From an uncultured Clostridia bacterium (GTDB lineage Bacteria > Bacillota > Clostridia > TANB77 > CAG-508), in the NCBI GenBank assembly GCA_947628815.1, contig CANRBJ010000012.1:1-48878 (forward strand): a DNA stretch of 48,878 nt, given 5' to 3'. Below the pieces are notes generated by a model. It was given only the letters and a program-made list of their open reading frames with translations. It was not told the origin of the DNA and did no database searches. Positions 1-9,857 of this stretch are shown here, piece after piece; within the stretch, counting starts at the first letter, position 1; each line of letters starts with the position of its first letter. The translations under genes and the position numbers were made by a program.

Positions 1-10
1 AATCGCTAAA

Positions 11-48
11 GTCTGTAATACAGTATTTAACTGTGTTACAGACTTTTT
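11..48 (+). terminator. Rho-independent terminator of an upstream gene
   Basis: An inverted repeat (GTCTGTAA...TTACAGAC with an inner ACAG/CTGT pairing) is followed directly by a T-run on the plus strand. It probably ends a plus-strand gene lying left of the window. Bases 49-167 hold nothing I recognise beyond a short direct repeat of TAAACTGTCAA. Confidence 0.7.
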
Positions 49-167
49 GTCTATTCTAAACTGTCAAACTTGAGATTTTATATGTATTATTGTAAACTGT
101 CAAGTCATTAAATAAAAAAATAGCAACGAGGAATAAATTTTCACTTCATAAAATATTATTACTATTA

Positions 168-241
168 AAAAAAACTTACGAAGGCATACAAGAAACCTCC
201 TTTAACAAAGGGCTTTCCTGCTAAGCTTCGTAAGTTTTTTT
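168..241. terminator. Bidirectional terminator / palindromic repeat element, copy A
   Basis: Nine-base arms CTTACGAAG/CTTCGTAAG (175-183 and 226-234) are flanked by an A-run on the left and a T-run on the right, so the hairpin can terminate transcription on both strands. It lies just after gap. Its loop is itself partly palindromic. Read on the minus strand, its first 25 bases or so recur almost exactly at 9513 (copy B), which suggests a small repeat family rather than a private terminator. Confidence 0.7.
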
Positions 242-249
242 GCTTATTT

Positions 250-1314
<1,065 letters not shown>

Positions 1315-1316
1315 TT

Positions 1317-1345
1317 ATTCTATAATAAAAAAGAATACTTTTCAA
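1317..1345 (-). promoter_or_regulatory. Candidate sigma-A promoter for gap
   Basis: TTGAAA (1345-1340), 17-base spacer, TAGAAT (1322-1317) on the minus strand. The -35 box lies inside the hairpin that ends the preceding transcript, so terminator and promoter overlap. Confidence 0.5.
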
Positions 1346-1357
1346 GTATTCTTTTTA
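1324..1357. terminator. Bidirectional hairpin terminator between the 79-aa gene and gap
   Basis: Arms AAAAGAATACTT/AAGTATTCTTTT with a three-base loop; T-runs follow on both strands. On the minus strand it ends the transcript of the two small upstream genes. Confidence 0.75.
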
Positions 1358-1377
1358 TGTTTTTTTCCTATATGAAT

Positions 1378-1617
1378 TTATCTATCTAATTCATCATTTT
1401 CTAATACATATTCTACTGGTTCTATATTTTTGTTTACTTCTTGTACTGTTTCTCCCCTATCTTTTGCAACTTGTGCTTGTGCTATTTGTATTCCTTCACG
1501 AATTTCTTCTAGTTGCATTTTATTAAATTTCCTTTGTTCTTCTGATATTTTATTAGTATATCCATCTTCTTTGCCAACAAATTTTTGATAATATCCTTTT
1601 TCTGGATTCCATCCCAT
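1378..1617 (-). CDS. Small hypothetical protein (79 aa)
   Basis: I do not recognise this family. It is a hydrophilic protein without signal peptide or membrane segment: an aromatic N-terminus (WNPEKGYYQKF), then a Lys/Glu/Gln-rich stretch likely to be helical, and an acidic C-terminus. The start is supported by a GGAGG sequence just upstream. It follows the HD-GYP-like gene by only 15 bases, so the two are probably co-transcribed, and a hairpin terminator lies downstream. The function is unknown. Confidence 0.7.
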   Translation of the reverse strand: MGWNPEKGYYQKFVGKEDGYTNKISEEQRKFNKMQLEEIREGIQIAQAQVAKDRGETVQEVNKNIEPVEYVLENDELDR

Positions 1618-1632
1618 TTTTATTACCTCCGT

Positions 1633-2172
1633 TTATACAGCTATTCCTTCTGTTACACATACAAATTCTTTAAATTTATCTAAATATACATTGTTTTTAT
1701 CTTTCATATTTCGAAACTCTAATAGTACTAATGCTTCATCAACTGGAAATCCTCGTCTTTCTGGTCTATTTAAAAGCATTCCGCCAAAGTTGTCTACTAG
1801 TTCTAGAATATCGCTTTCTTTTTCTCTTGGAGTACTTCCACTATATCGATTTACTTCTTCACATATTTTGCAGAATCTTTTATCAAACCCTAATGTTTCT
1901 AAGTACTTTGCGCTTTCTTTTGCATAAGATTGTATTTGGGAAAAGTCTTTTGCATCTATTGGTTTTTTGCAAGAACATAAAAGTGATGCTGTTAAAACTA
2001 AATTTCTATCTACATCAATTTTCATATCATCAATGAACATTCTTGCAATTTCTGTCTTGAAAATAACAGAATTATCGAAGAAAATATTGGTTCTTTTTTT
2101 CAGATAGTATACTATTTCCATTTTCTTTATATAGTCTGTTTCAGACAATATATAATCTGCAAATGTTTCCAT
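1633..2172 (-). CDS. Degenerate HD-GYP-like protein (179 aa)
   Basis: An all-helical protein whose second half resembles the end of an HD-GYP domain: VDNFGGMLLNRPERRGFP followed by VDEALVLLE lines up with the usual VADVFDAL...DRPYR...EEAL. Where HD-GYP proteins carry the HD metal ligands (LLHDIGK) this one has LLCSCKKP, and no HHER-type motif is visible, so phosphodiesterase activity is unlikely. It may be a structural or regulatory relic of a cyclic-dinucleotide hydrolase; the assignment is from motif memory only. A consensus-like promoter lies upstream (2221-2249) with a good AGGAGG ribosome site. It forms a two-gene unit with the 79-aa protein. Confidence 0.5.
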   Translation of the reverse strand: METFADYILSETDYIKKMEIVYYLKKRTNIFFDNSVIFKTEIARMFIDDMKIDVDRNLVLTASLLCSCKKPIDAKDFSQIQSYAKESAKYLETLGFDKRFCKICEEVNRYSGSTPREKESDILELVDNFGGMLLNRPERRGFPVDEALVLLEFRNMKDKNNVYLDKFKEFVCVTEGIAV

Positions 2173-2220
2173 TTTTTCCTCCTAATCGATATTAGCATTG
2201 GTACTTATTTATTCGCTTTC

Positions 2221-2249
2221 ATTATAGTCTAAATATTCAAATATTTCAA
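2221..2249 (-). promoter_or_regulatory. Sigma-A promoter for the HD-GYP-like gene
   Basis: TTGAAA (2249-2244), 17-base spacer, TATAAT (2226-2221) on the minus strand, about 50 bases upstream of the start at 2172. Confidence 0.65.
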
Positions 2250-2289
2250 GTATGTTATGAAAATGTCATATGATTGTAACATGCTTGAA

Positions 2290-2880
2290 TTATTTTGCTT
2301 GTTTTAAATTTAATTTATCTATTTCTTCTTCTAGTTTTTCAATACTAGATTCATTATAAATTATATAATCTGATTTTTCTTTAATGTATTCATTACTTTT
2401 TTGAATATTTAAACGTTTTTTGGCTGTTTCTTTATTTATATTATCTCTATTACATATCCTTTCAATTTTTTCTTGTTCTTTTGCAATTACCCCTATAACC
2501 AAATCACATATTTTATCAAGTTCCGCTTCAAAAAGTAGCGGTGCATCTATAATAATTAAATCTTCTGTTTGTAATTTTTGTATTCGCTCTTTTATTTCTT
2601 TTACAACATAATTAAATGTAAGTTCATTTAATTTTTTTCTTTTTTCATCATTTTGATAAATTTCATTTGCAAGATCTTTTCTTTTTAATTCGCCATTTGA
2701 ATCTACAATATTTTTTCCAAAATACTTTATAATAGCATTTAGATACATTGTTCCTTTTTTAGATAATTGTCTTGCTATTTCATCTGCATCTATAATAAAT
2801 GCTTCATATTTTTGTTTTAAAATTTTACAAATAGTTGTCTTTCCTGCTCCTGAACTACCGGTTATTCCTATTATTTTCAT
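2290..2880 (-). CDS. coaE: Dephospho-CoA kinase
   Basis: Last step of coenzyme A synthesis: ATP-dependent phosphorylation of the ribose 3'-hydroxyl of dephospho-CoA. The 196 residues match the usual family length. The P-loop GSSGAGKTT is at residues 8-16, followed by the DADEIARQL substrate motif and the later IIIDAPLLFEA motif. It lies 13 bases after rnhA and is probably co-transcribed with it. The phase of its two CGG trinucleotides was checked; both are out of frame. Confidence 0.95.
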   Translation of the reverse strand: MKIIGITGSSGAGKTTICKILKQKYEAFIIDADEIARQLSKKGTMYLNAIIKYFGKNIVDSNGELKRKDLANEIYQNDEKRKKLNELTFNYVVKEIKERIQKLQTEDLIIIDAPLLFEAELDKICDLVIGVIAKEQEKIERICNRDNINKETAKKRLNIQKSNEYIKEKSDYIIYNESSIEKLEEEIDKLNLKQAK

Positions 2881-2893
2881 CGCTGTAACCTCT

Positions 2894-3334
2894 TTATATT
2901 AATTTAGTAATAGCATTTCTTGCCATCTCATCGCACCTATTGTTATATTCATTATCAGCATGTCCTTTTACTTTAATAAATTCTACCTCGTGAGTTTTTG
3001 TTAACGTATATAATTCTTCCCATAATTCTTTATTTTTAACAGGTTGTTTATTAGAATTTTTCCAGCCATTTTTTAGCCATCCATATATCCATTTTTGGTT
3101 AAATGCGTTAACCACATAGGCACTATCACTATATAATTTTACTTTACATTTGAATTTTAGTAGTTTTAATGCTTCTATAACTGCGGTTAATTCCATTACA
3201 TTGTTAGTTGTATTCTTTAATGCTCCAGATATTTCTTTTGTATTGTTTTTGTACATTAATATACTTCCCCAACCTCCTGGTCCAGGATTTCCAGAGCATG
3301 CACCATCTGTGTATATAATAACTTCTTCTTTCAT
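2894..3334 (-). CDS. rnhA: Ribonuclease HI
   Basis: Degrades the RNA strand of RNA-DNA hybrids (primers, R-loops). The 146 residues match the bacterial type I enzyme. The four acidic catalytic positions are in place: Asp in [15 protein letters not shown], Glu in NVMELTAV, Asp in LYSDSAYVV and Asp in NNRCDEMA, with the catalytic-loop His in VKGHAD. A GGAGG ribosome site precedes the start. It is divergent from tmcAL, sharing a 118-base AT-rich promoter region. Confidence 0.96.
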   Translation of the reverse strand: MKEEVIIYTDGACSGNPGPGGWGSILMYKNNTKEISGALKNTTNNVMELTAVIEALKLLKFKCKVKLYSDSAYVVNAFNQKWIYGWLKNGWKNSNKQPVKNKELWEELYTLTKTHEVEFIKVKGHADNEYNNRCDEMARNAITKLI

Positions 3335-3381
3335 CTTTTCCTCCGCAATAACAAAAATATTTATAAATTTTGATATAATAT

Positions 3382-3410
3382 TTGAAAAATATTACAATAT
3401 ATGATATTAT
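3382..3410 (+). promoter_or_regulatory. Candidate sigma-A promoter for tmcAL
   Basis: TTGAAA, 17-base spacer, TATTAT on the plus strand, about 40 bases upstream of tmcAL. A minus-strand TATAAT overlapping the same bases (3411-3406), with TTGCAA 18 bases away, could drive rnhA divergently. Confidence 0.5.
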
Positions 3411-3452
3411 AACAATAAATTGCAATATTTTGCAATATAGGAGGAAAAGTTT

Positions 3453-4685
3453 ATGAATAAAGTACTTGGAATTGTTGCTGAATATAACCCATTCCATAAT
3501 GGTCATTTATATCATATTAACGAATCAAAAAAAGCAGTTAATGCCAATTATTCAATTGTCATAATGAGCGGAAACTTTGTTCAACGTGGTGATACTTCTT
3601 TAATTGATAAGTGGTCTAAAGCACAAATGGCTATTCAAAATGGCGTTGATTTAGTACTTGAATTACCTCTATTATATAGCATATCTAGTGCTGAAAATTT
3701 TGCAGAAGGTAGTATTAAAATTTTAAATTCACTAAATATTGTAGACTACCTATCTTTTGGTTGTGAACTTTGTGATGTTAATATTTTAAATGAATTTGCC
3801 AATGTTTTATACCACGAACCAAAAGAATTTGTTTCTGTATTAAATCATGAGTTAAGTAAAGGTTTTTCATATCCAAAGGCAAGAGAAAATGCTTTATTAA
3901 TGTATTTAAACGATATTAGAAAATATGCAAATATTTTATCAAGTCCAAATAATGTTCTTGGTATTGAATATTTAAAGGCTTTAAAAAAATATAAAAGTAC
4001 AATTACTCCAATTAGTATAAATAGAAATAAAGTGGATTATAACAGTACTGAAATTGTTGATGGTTATGCCAGTGCAACTGCTATTAGAAAAATCGCAACA
4101 ACAAGCGATGTTTGGAGTTTAAGACGTGTTATGCCAAAATCTTCTTTTGATATTATGTATGAATGCTTACGTTCTGGAAAAACTGTTTCAAGCCTTGCTA
4201 GGTTTGAACGTGAAATTATATATAACCTAAGAAGAATGAGTATTACTGAAATTGCAAATCTTCCAGATGTTTCAGAGGGGTTAGAATATGCAATAAAAAA
4301 TGCCGCTAATTCTTGCAATACAATTGATGATTTATTAAGTATGATTAAAAGCAAACGCTATACTATGACACGTTTAAAAAGAATTTTAGTTTACTGCTTA
4401 CTTGGTATAACAACTAAAGATATACAATTATCCAAAAAAGCTAACCCATATATACGCGTTCTTGGGGTTAATGAAAAAGGAAAAGAACTTTTATCTGGAA
4501 TACATCATGCAAACCCAAAACTTGATATTATTACTTCTGTAAAGCAATATATGGATTCTTCTAATAATAAAGTTTTAAAGGCAATGCTAGAAAAAGATAT
4601 TTTTGCAACAGATGTATATACATTAGGCTATGAATATGATTCTGTTAGCAATTTAGATTTTACACATCCATTAATAAACTTATAG
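3453..4685 (+). CDS. tmcAL: tRNA(Met) cytidine acetate ligase (TmcAL, YlbM family)
   Basis: Makes N4-acetylcytidine at the wobble base of elongator tRNA-Met using acetate and ATP. The 410 residues match the family. The N-terminal nucleotidyltransferase fold shows EYNPFHNGHLYH, with the HxGH motif at about residues 16-19, then SGNFVQRGD and the LELPLLYSISSAENFA segment; the C-terminal half is the helical RNA-binding part. A strong GGAGG lies ahead of the start. It is a single-gene plus-strand unit with its own terminator. Its likely substrate, a tRNA with CAU anticodon, is encoded at 40252 in this window. Confidence 0.93.
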   Translation: MNKVLGIVAEYNPFHNGHLYHINESKKAVNANYSIVIMSGNFVQRGDTSLIDKWSKAQMAIQNGVDLVLELPLLYSISSAENFAEGSIKILNSLNIVDYLSFGCELCDVNILNEFANVLYHEPKEFVSVLNHELSKGFSYPKARENALLMYLNDIRKYANILSSPNNVLGIEYLKALKKYKSTITPISINRNKVDYNSTEIVDGYASATAIRKIATTSDVWSLRRVMPKSSFDIMYECLRSGKTVSSLARFEREIIYNLRRMSITEIANLPDVSEGLEYAIKNAANSCNTIDDLLSMIKSKRYTMTRLKRILVYCLLGITTKDIQLSKKANPYIRVLGVNEKGKELLSGIHHANPKLDIITSVKQYMDSSNNKVLKAMLEKDIFATDVYTLGYEYDSVSNLDFTHPLINL

Positions 4686-4720
4686 AGGAAAATACAAAAA
4701 AAATATTTTCCTCTTTTTTT
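4684..4720 (+). terminator. Rho-independent terminator of tmcAL
   Basis: AGAGGAAAATA/TATTTTCCTCT hairpin followed by a T7 run on the plus strand, starting at the tmcAL stop codon. The other strand lacks a T-run. Confidence 0.85.
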
Positions 4721-4738
4721 ATTCGATATTTTTAAATT

Positions 4739-5779
4739 TTATTTTTTGTTTCTTTCAAGAATAGCTTTTACAGTTGGAAACTCAAATTTATTTTTTTCAT
4801 TACCTTCAGCTAATGGATTAGGAAAAAACATATTCTTCTTTATTAAAAGCAAATTAACATCTATATTGACTATATTTTCAATTAAAGGACTACTATTAAC
4901 TGATACATTTTCTGTTTTAACTTGTCTTAAAAATTCAGATGCATTTTCACTATTATTTGTAAATATACTACTACTATATCCCGAAGTATTAAAGTTTATT
5001 TGTGCAATCGCCTCTTGTATATCTTCTACTTCAATATAATCTTCAAATGGTACTTTTAAACCTCTTTTTATATATATATCTATATTTTTTTCTTCTGTTA
5101 TTATTTTTTTTATAAAAGCTAAATTTGTTAAATCTTCTATGTATAAATCAAAAGAATTGTAACCTTTGCTAATTACTTCCACTTTTGATTCTTTTCTTAT
5201 TTTATTTTGAAAATTTCTATTTCCAATAGCAATTACCTTATTTATACTAATATTATTTGAAAGCAATTCTTCTACTCTGCTTGTATAAAGTATTTGTATC
5301 AATTTTTTATCTATGTTATATGCCTCTAATATTCTTTGTACTAATATTACAATTAATTCATTTGTAGCTTTCATATAGTTAGATTGGCTTGTTATAATAA
5401 GGCTATTATGTGTTAATATTGCTTTTAAAATTAATTCTAACATACAATATGTATTTCCATCATATATAAGACATATAGTTCCTAAATTATCTGTTTGTTT
5501 TCCTTCTAAATAATTGTTTTCATTTTTTTTCATATATATAACTTTTCTATAAACATCTTCTATATTATTTATCTCATTTTTTAGTTTTTGAAACATATTA
5601 AAGTTTATTTTAAATCCATTGCCGTTTTTTATATCTATTTTGTTTGCTTTTTCTATAATATTTTTACTTTCTTGTAGTAGTTCAAATATTTTTTTAGCTA
5701 TTTTTTTACCATCTATATTTATTTCCATATTAGTATGAGCCATTGTTGCATTTCTTAATACTTCTGTTATATTATCCAT
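4739..5779 (-). CDS. ProA-like aldehyde-dehydrogenase-fold protein, probably inactive
   Basis: A shortened relative of gamma-glutamyl phosphate reductase (346 residues against about 415). Alignable landmarks are LGTICLIYDGN (ProA: IGVIYESRPN), VIAIGNRNFQNKI (usually IPRGGxxL) and the C-terminal AIAQINFNTSGYSSSIFT followed by VSVNSSP. The segment that should carry the catalytic cysteine (CNAxETLL) reads IDIYIKRGL with no cysteine, so dehydrogenase chemistry looks lost. A proline-synthesis role is therefore doubtful and I leave the symbol blank. I chose the ATG at 5779, one base after the upstream stop; an in-frame ATG at 5803 would overlap the upstream gene. It is co-transcribed with the giant protein gene. 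Confidence 0.6.
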   Translation of the reverse strand: MDNITEVLRNATMAHTNMEINIDGKKIAKKIFELLQESKNIIEKANKIDIKNGNGFKINFNMFQKLKNEINNIEDVYRKVIYMKKNENNYLEGKQTDNLGTICLIYDGNTYCMLELILKAILTHNSLIITSQSNYMKATNELIVILVQRILEAYNIDKKLIQILYTSRVEELLSNNISINKVIAIGNRNFQNKIRKESKVEVISKGYNSFDLYIEDLTNLAFIKKIITEEKNIDIYIKRGLKVPFEDYIEVEDIQEAIAQINFNTSGYSSSIFTNNSENASEFLRQVKTENVSVNSSPLIENIVNIDVNLLLIKKNMFFPNPLAEGNEKNKFEFPTVKAILERNKK

Positions 5780-5780
5780 A

Positions 5781-8700
5781 TTATCTTTCACTTCTTTCAT
5801 CATTTTCTTTTTCTATTTCATTAATAACAGATTGTAATATCTTCTGCTGTTGTTTATTTAATGATGATAAATTAACTTTAGAATTTTGTATTCCCATTTG
5901 TTTTAATGCTTTTTTTACTTGGTACCTTATATGGGCGGTTGCTCTTTGTTTTTGTTCTTCGGTTAATCCTTTTTTTAATGGCGAAGATAATAAGTCGCCT
6001 ATTTTTATTTTATCTTTATCTTTGCTATATATAATAGCAATTCTTGCTGTAGCCATTACTTTTGTACTATCTGGATTAAATCCGTATTTTCTTGCTATAC
6101 TATTTATTATGCTTTGTGATTTTGGAAGATTTTCTTCATCACTATCCTTGCTTAAATCTGCTAAATTCTTTCTTCCGCGTTTCTTGTTCCATTCTTTTCA
6201 TAGTTAATAGAACTGTACTTGAGATATTCGTTCCATCATATACAGGAACATCATCTTGATGAATATATAAGTTTTCATATTTAGATTTTACAATTTTATC
6301 TCGTTGTGCAATAGTATATTGTACATTGGCATCTGTATACGGGCGTGGTAACTTATTTGTACCTTTTACGCTTACTATATCATTATCTTGATGTATTGTT
6401 TTATCATATTGTATTGCATCTGCAATGTCATTATACCCTAAACCTATTGTTACTTTTCCTAGCAATAGTGCATCATATTGTTCTTTAGAAATGGTTCTAT
6501 TTTCCAATAATTCTTTATATACTTTTTCATCTTCTTGCATTAAATCTTTGGCTGCTTTTTTATAAACTTCTAATATATCAGCAGTTAATCCTTCTCTTCC
6601 AACATTAGGATGCTTTTTTTCATATAACTTAAATATTCTATAAGGTATTTCAATATTATCAAAACAACCTGTATATTGATTTCTCCAAAACCAACTCTGT
6701 GCAACTATTCTTCCTTCATTATCTCTTACACAAAATACTCTACCATCTGGAGATACTACACTATGTTCCATACTTGTTTGTCCTGCCCCATGAATTTCTT
6801 GGCAACAATCTGTTAGTGTTCCAATTGTTAATGCTAATGGATCATCACATCTAAGCATTTCGTATGTATATCCATTTGTTTTTCCTTGTATTCGTGGAAT
6901 ACTTGAAAAATCTCTTGTTTCTCCTTCGTTGAATAAATTTTGTATTGTTTCAAAATCTTTTTGTGAATATCCAACTATTTTTGCTTGTTCTGCAACTCCT
7001 TCATTTCCAACTTCAACATCTGAATATCCAATGTTTTTAATATAATCTTGTGCTACATCAAGAGTTAATCTTCTACCTATATTTGTTCTTACAATATCTT
7101 TAAATTGTCTTTGCATAGTTGCAATATTTTTTAAGTATTCTGGATTTGATAATATTTCTTCTATATTATCATTAAAGAATCTTACAAAATCAAGATTATA
7201 TTCCATTGCAAATGAATCGAATATTTGATGAGCTTTTTCTGGCGTTAAAATTTTTGATATTTTAGCTCTTTCTAGGGTTTCTCTTAGTATTTTTACACTT
7301 TCTTTGTTCTTTTGCTTGTCTATGCTTAAAACATATTTGTTCTCATCATTTAAAGTATATGCTTTTTCAAATAAGCTTTTCATTTCTTCAAATTTTTGTT
7401 TAAATTTTACGTTACCTTTATTCCATCTATATAAATCAAATTCGTCATTAAATAAAGACATTACTTTTTCATATTCCTCTTGTGATAATTCTTTGGGTAT
7501 ATCAGTAAATAATTTCATAGTTTTATTAAACCCATCATCATCATCTTGAAATACTCCCATAGCATAAGATGCCTTTAAAATTGCTGTTTTACCATCATCA
7601 TTTAAGTTATAATCGTCTATTTTCATTAGTTTCGACCATCTTTTGCTATTGCTAAGAAAACTATCTATTTCGTCCTCTGGAAAGTATAGCATAACAATAT
7701 GATGAGGAATGAATCTTCCTCCTGTAGATTTATACCAATTTTCTAATACACTTTCCCTATGGTTTTCTACCATTTCTTCAATAGCTTTTGGATATCTTGT
7801 TCCTAATTCTAATAGTGTACTACTATCAAATCTTTTAAACAATTCCTCATACTGTTTAGCAAAAGCTCTACTTAAATCCTTTTTATCTAAAAATTCTCTC
7901 CATTCTGGATGTTCCTTTATTAGTTGAAAACTAATATCAGCTACATCTTCAATCACACCTACACAATATTTTCTAATAATTTTATTGTCATAGAATACTT
8001 CTTTCAATTCATTAGGTGAATTTTCATCTAAAAACATTTCTGGATATTTCTTTTTAAAAAATTCAGGTACAGTTTCATCATATGATGATTTTCTATTCAA
8101 AATATTTTCTTCAATATTATCTTGTACTGCTATTTTTCTTTCTTCAATACTTTGACCTTTGAATATATCAGCATTAACATCTTCTAAGTATTTTCCATAT
8201 TCTTGTGCTAAATCCATTATCGTTTCTTTAGTTAATATATCCCATATGCTATGTTTTTTACCTTTTCCTTCTAAGCTTATATGCACTTCTTGTGCCAATT
8301 TTGTTTCTAAAAATCCAACACTAATATCTTTAGTAAGTATTATTTCCTTTATTTGTGGATTTTGTTTAATATCTTCAAAAGATAATTTTCCTTTGTAGAA
8401 CTTATTTCGTAATTCTTCATCAATTTCTTTTGGAAGAAATAACTCTGGATGCTTTTTCTTAAAACTTATTGGTAACTTTTCAAAATAATCCATACCTCTT
8501 TGTTTTATTTCCATATATATAGCTTGTTCTATTGTTTCTGTTATACTTTCAACTGAAACTTCATTTTTAGTTGATATTTCAATATTGTCTAAGCATTTTC
8601 CATAACTTGCACATATTTTTAAAAATTCTTTTTGGCCCAGTTGTTCTGAAAGGTATTGAGCCATATTTACAGTATTATTTATTCCACTATTAGCATTTCC

Positions 8701-9324
8701 ATATTTATCATATGTTGTCATAATTTTTTCAACTGTCATTGTTTTTAAAAAAACTTTACTTAAATCTTTTCCTTGTAATAATTGTATTAACTCTGGATTG
8801 TTCATTACATCTTGTGCTGAAATATGACCAAAATAAAATTTTCTTTTTATTAATGGATCAATATCTCCATCTATAAAAATTTCAGGGTGTTCTTCTCTAA
8901 ATTTTCCTTGTATAAAATCATAATTCGGATAATATCCACTTTGAAATGAACCTCCTACATCTCTTGCACTAAGTAATATTTCATACATACACTCTTTAAA
9001 TTCTTCATAAGTTAGTTTGTTATCTATATTTAATTTTGGATTTCTTTCTTCTTCATGTGCAAATAGTGTAAGATATATATCATCGTCCCACATTGGATGA
9101 GAAAACATTCCTCCTGTTTCCTCATCTAATGCAATGATATTATCTATTCCATATTTTTGTATAAAATCTTTCTTGCAATTTCCATATTTGCCCATATTTA
9201 TTAATTCCATAGGTGTTTTCTTAAGCATTTGTCTTATTTTATATAAATCATTAGTAACTTCTAATAATTCTGACAAATCTTTTTTACCATATAATAAAAG
9301 TTGTTCTAATCCTAACTTCTCCAT
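5781..9324 (-). CDS. Giant uncharacterised repeat protein, CGG-recoded (1180 aa)
   Basis: I do not recognise this family. The N-terminal half holds at least three imperfect repeats built on a KKHPELFL...Dxx(L/I)xxxFY module followed by a KDLSxxF segment (for example near residues 145-200, 290-345 and 430-500). A conserved-looking C-terminal domain contains LTIGTLTDCCQEIHGAG, VFCVRDNEGRIVAQSWFWRN and a GYNDIAD segment, loosely reminiscent of PcfJ-type proteins. No signal peptide or membrane segment is evident. In the standard reading it stops at 6142 (1060 aa). At codon 1050 there is an in-frame CGG (C at 6177); dropping that C gives ACG-GGA and opens a further 130 codons without a stop, ending at 5781, next to the following gene. 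A good AGGAG precedes the start. Confidence 0.65.
6174..6177 (-). other. CGGA +1 recoding site (giant protein, Gly1050)
   Basis: Coding-strand context GAA ACG C GGA AGA. The zero frame stops 12 codons later at 6142; the +1 frame continues 131 codons to 5781. There is no homolog-based check of the glycine here, but the pattern equals the other ten sites. Confidence 0.75.
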
Positions 9325-9446
9325 AAAATGCTCCTTTGTGCTATATTTCTACATAGTTTATACAAAAAATTTTATTTCTTTATAAAATCAATGTTCTTCT
9401 TATATTTTAGATTCTTTTACATATACTAGTATAACATATTTTATGT

Positions 9447-9494
9447 AAAAATAACAGCCATATTTCCATTTATATTTGTTAGACTGTTATTTTT
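9447..9494. terminator. Hairpin terminator in the 9325-9539 gap
   Basis: Arms AAAAATAACAG/CTGTTATTTTT separated by 26 bases, with T-rich 3' sides on both strands. The rest of the 9325-9512 interval is AT-rich and I see no gene in it. Confidence 0.5.
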
Positions 9495-9512
9495 CAGACT
9501 ATTTTAAAAAAT

Positions 9513-9560
9513 CTTACGAAGTTTAGCAGGAAAGCCCCTTTAATTTAAAGCGAAACCTTT
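9513..9560 (+). repeat. Palindromic repeat element, copy B (truncated)
   Basis: The stretch CTTACGAAG-TTTAGCAGGAA followed by AGCCC is nearly identical to the minus-strand reading of copy A at 234-175, and the CTTT/AAAG inner stem is also conserved. The right arm (CTTCGTAAG) is missing. The stop codon of the RhuM remnant lies inside it. Confidence 0.55.
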
Positions 9561-9824
9561 TATAAGATATTCTTTTAGTATTTTATTTGCCCAAGTTCTA
9601 AATTTTATAGCTGGTTTTGAATTTGCTCTAAATCCAATTGAAATTATCATATCTAAATTATAATAACTTGTAAAATACTGTTGTTTTCCGTTATTACCCA
9701 TATGTGCAATTTTTGCACATATGCTATTTTCCTCCAATTCCTCATCTTTATAAATATTATTTATATGTCTTGTAATTCCAGTTCTGTCTATTTTAAATAA
9801 AAAGGTAAGAGGAAAATAGTTCAT
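9540..9824 (-). pseudogene. RhuM-family remnant
   Basis: Residues from about 9 onward (LFKIDRTGITRHINNIY and later YYNLDMIISIGFRANS, WANKILKEYLIKGFALN) match the N-terminal part of RhuM-family proteins, known from pathogenicity islands and often beside mobile or defence genes. The first codons are supplied by the cotJ terminator hairpin (808-834 region), and the roughly 230 C-terminal residues of the family are missing, so both ends are broken. There is no ribosome site and no in-frame CGG, so this is ordinary gene decay, unlike the recoded genes. Confidence 0.75.
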
Positions 9825-9834
9825 ATTTTCCTCT
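9798..9834 (-). terminator. Terminator of the cotJ operon
   Basis: AGAGGAAAATA/TATTTTCCTCT hairpin, 5-base loop, followed on the minus strand by TACCTTTTTA. A T-run also follows on the plus strand. It overlaps the false start of the RhuM remnant. Confidence 0.75.
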
Positions 9835-9857
9835 ATTTTTTGCTTTTCTAGAATTTA

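Noticed and set aside
3430-3445. Short repeats of GCAATATTTTGCAATAT before tmcAL as a CRISPR or iteron
   Set aside because: Only two AT-rich imperfect copies without spacers; no CRISPR array or replication-origin signal was seen anywhere in the window.
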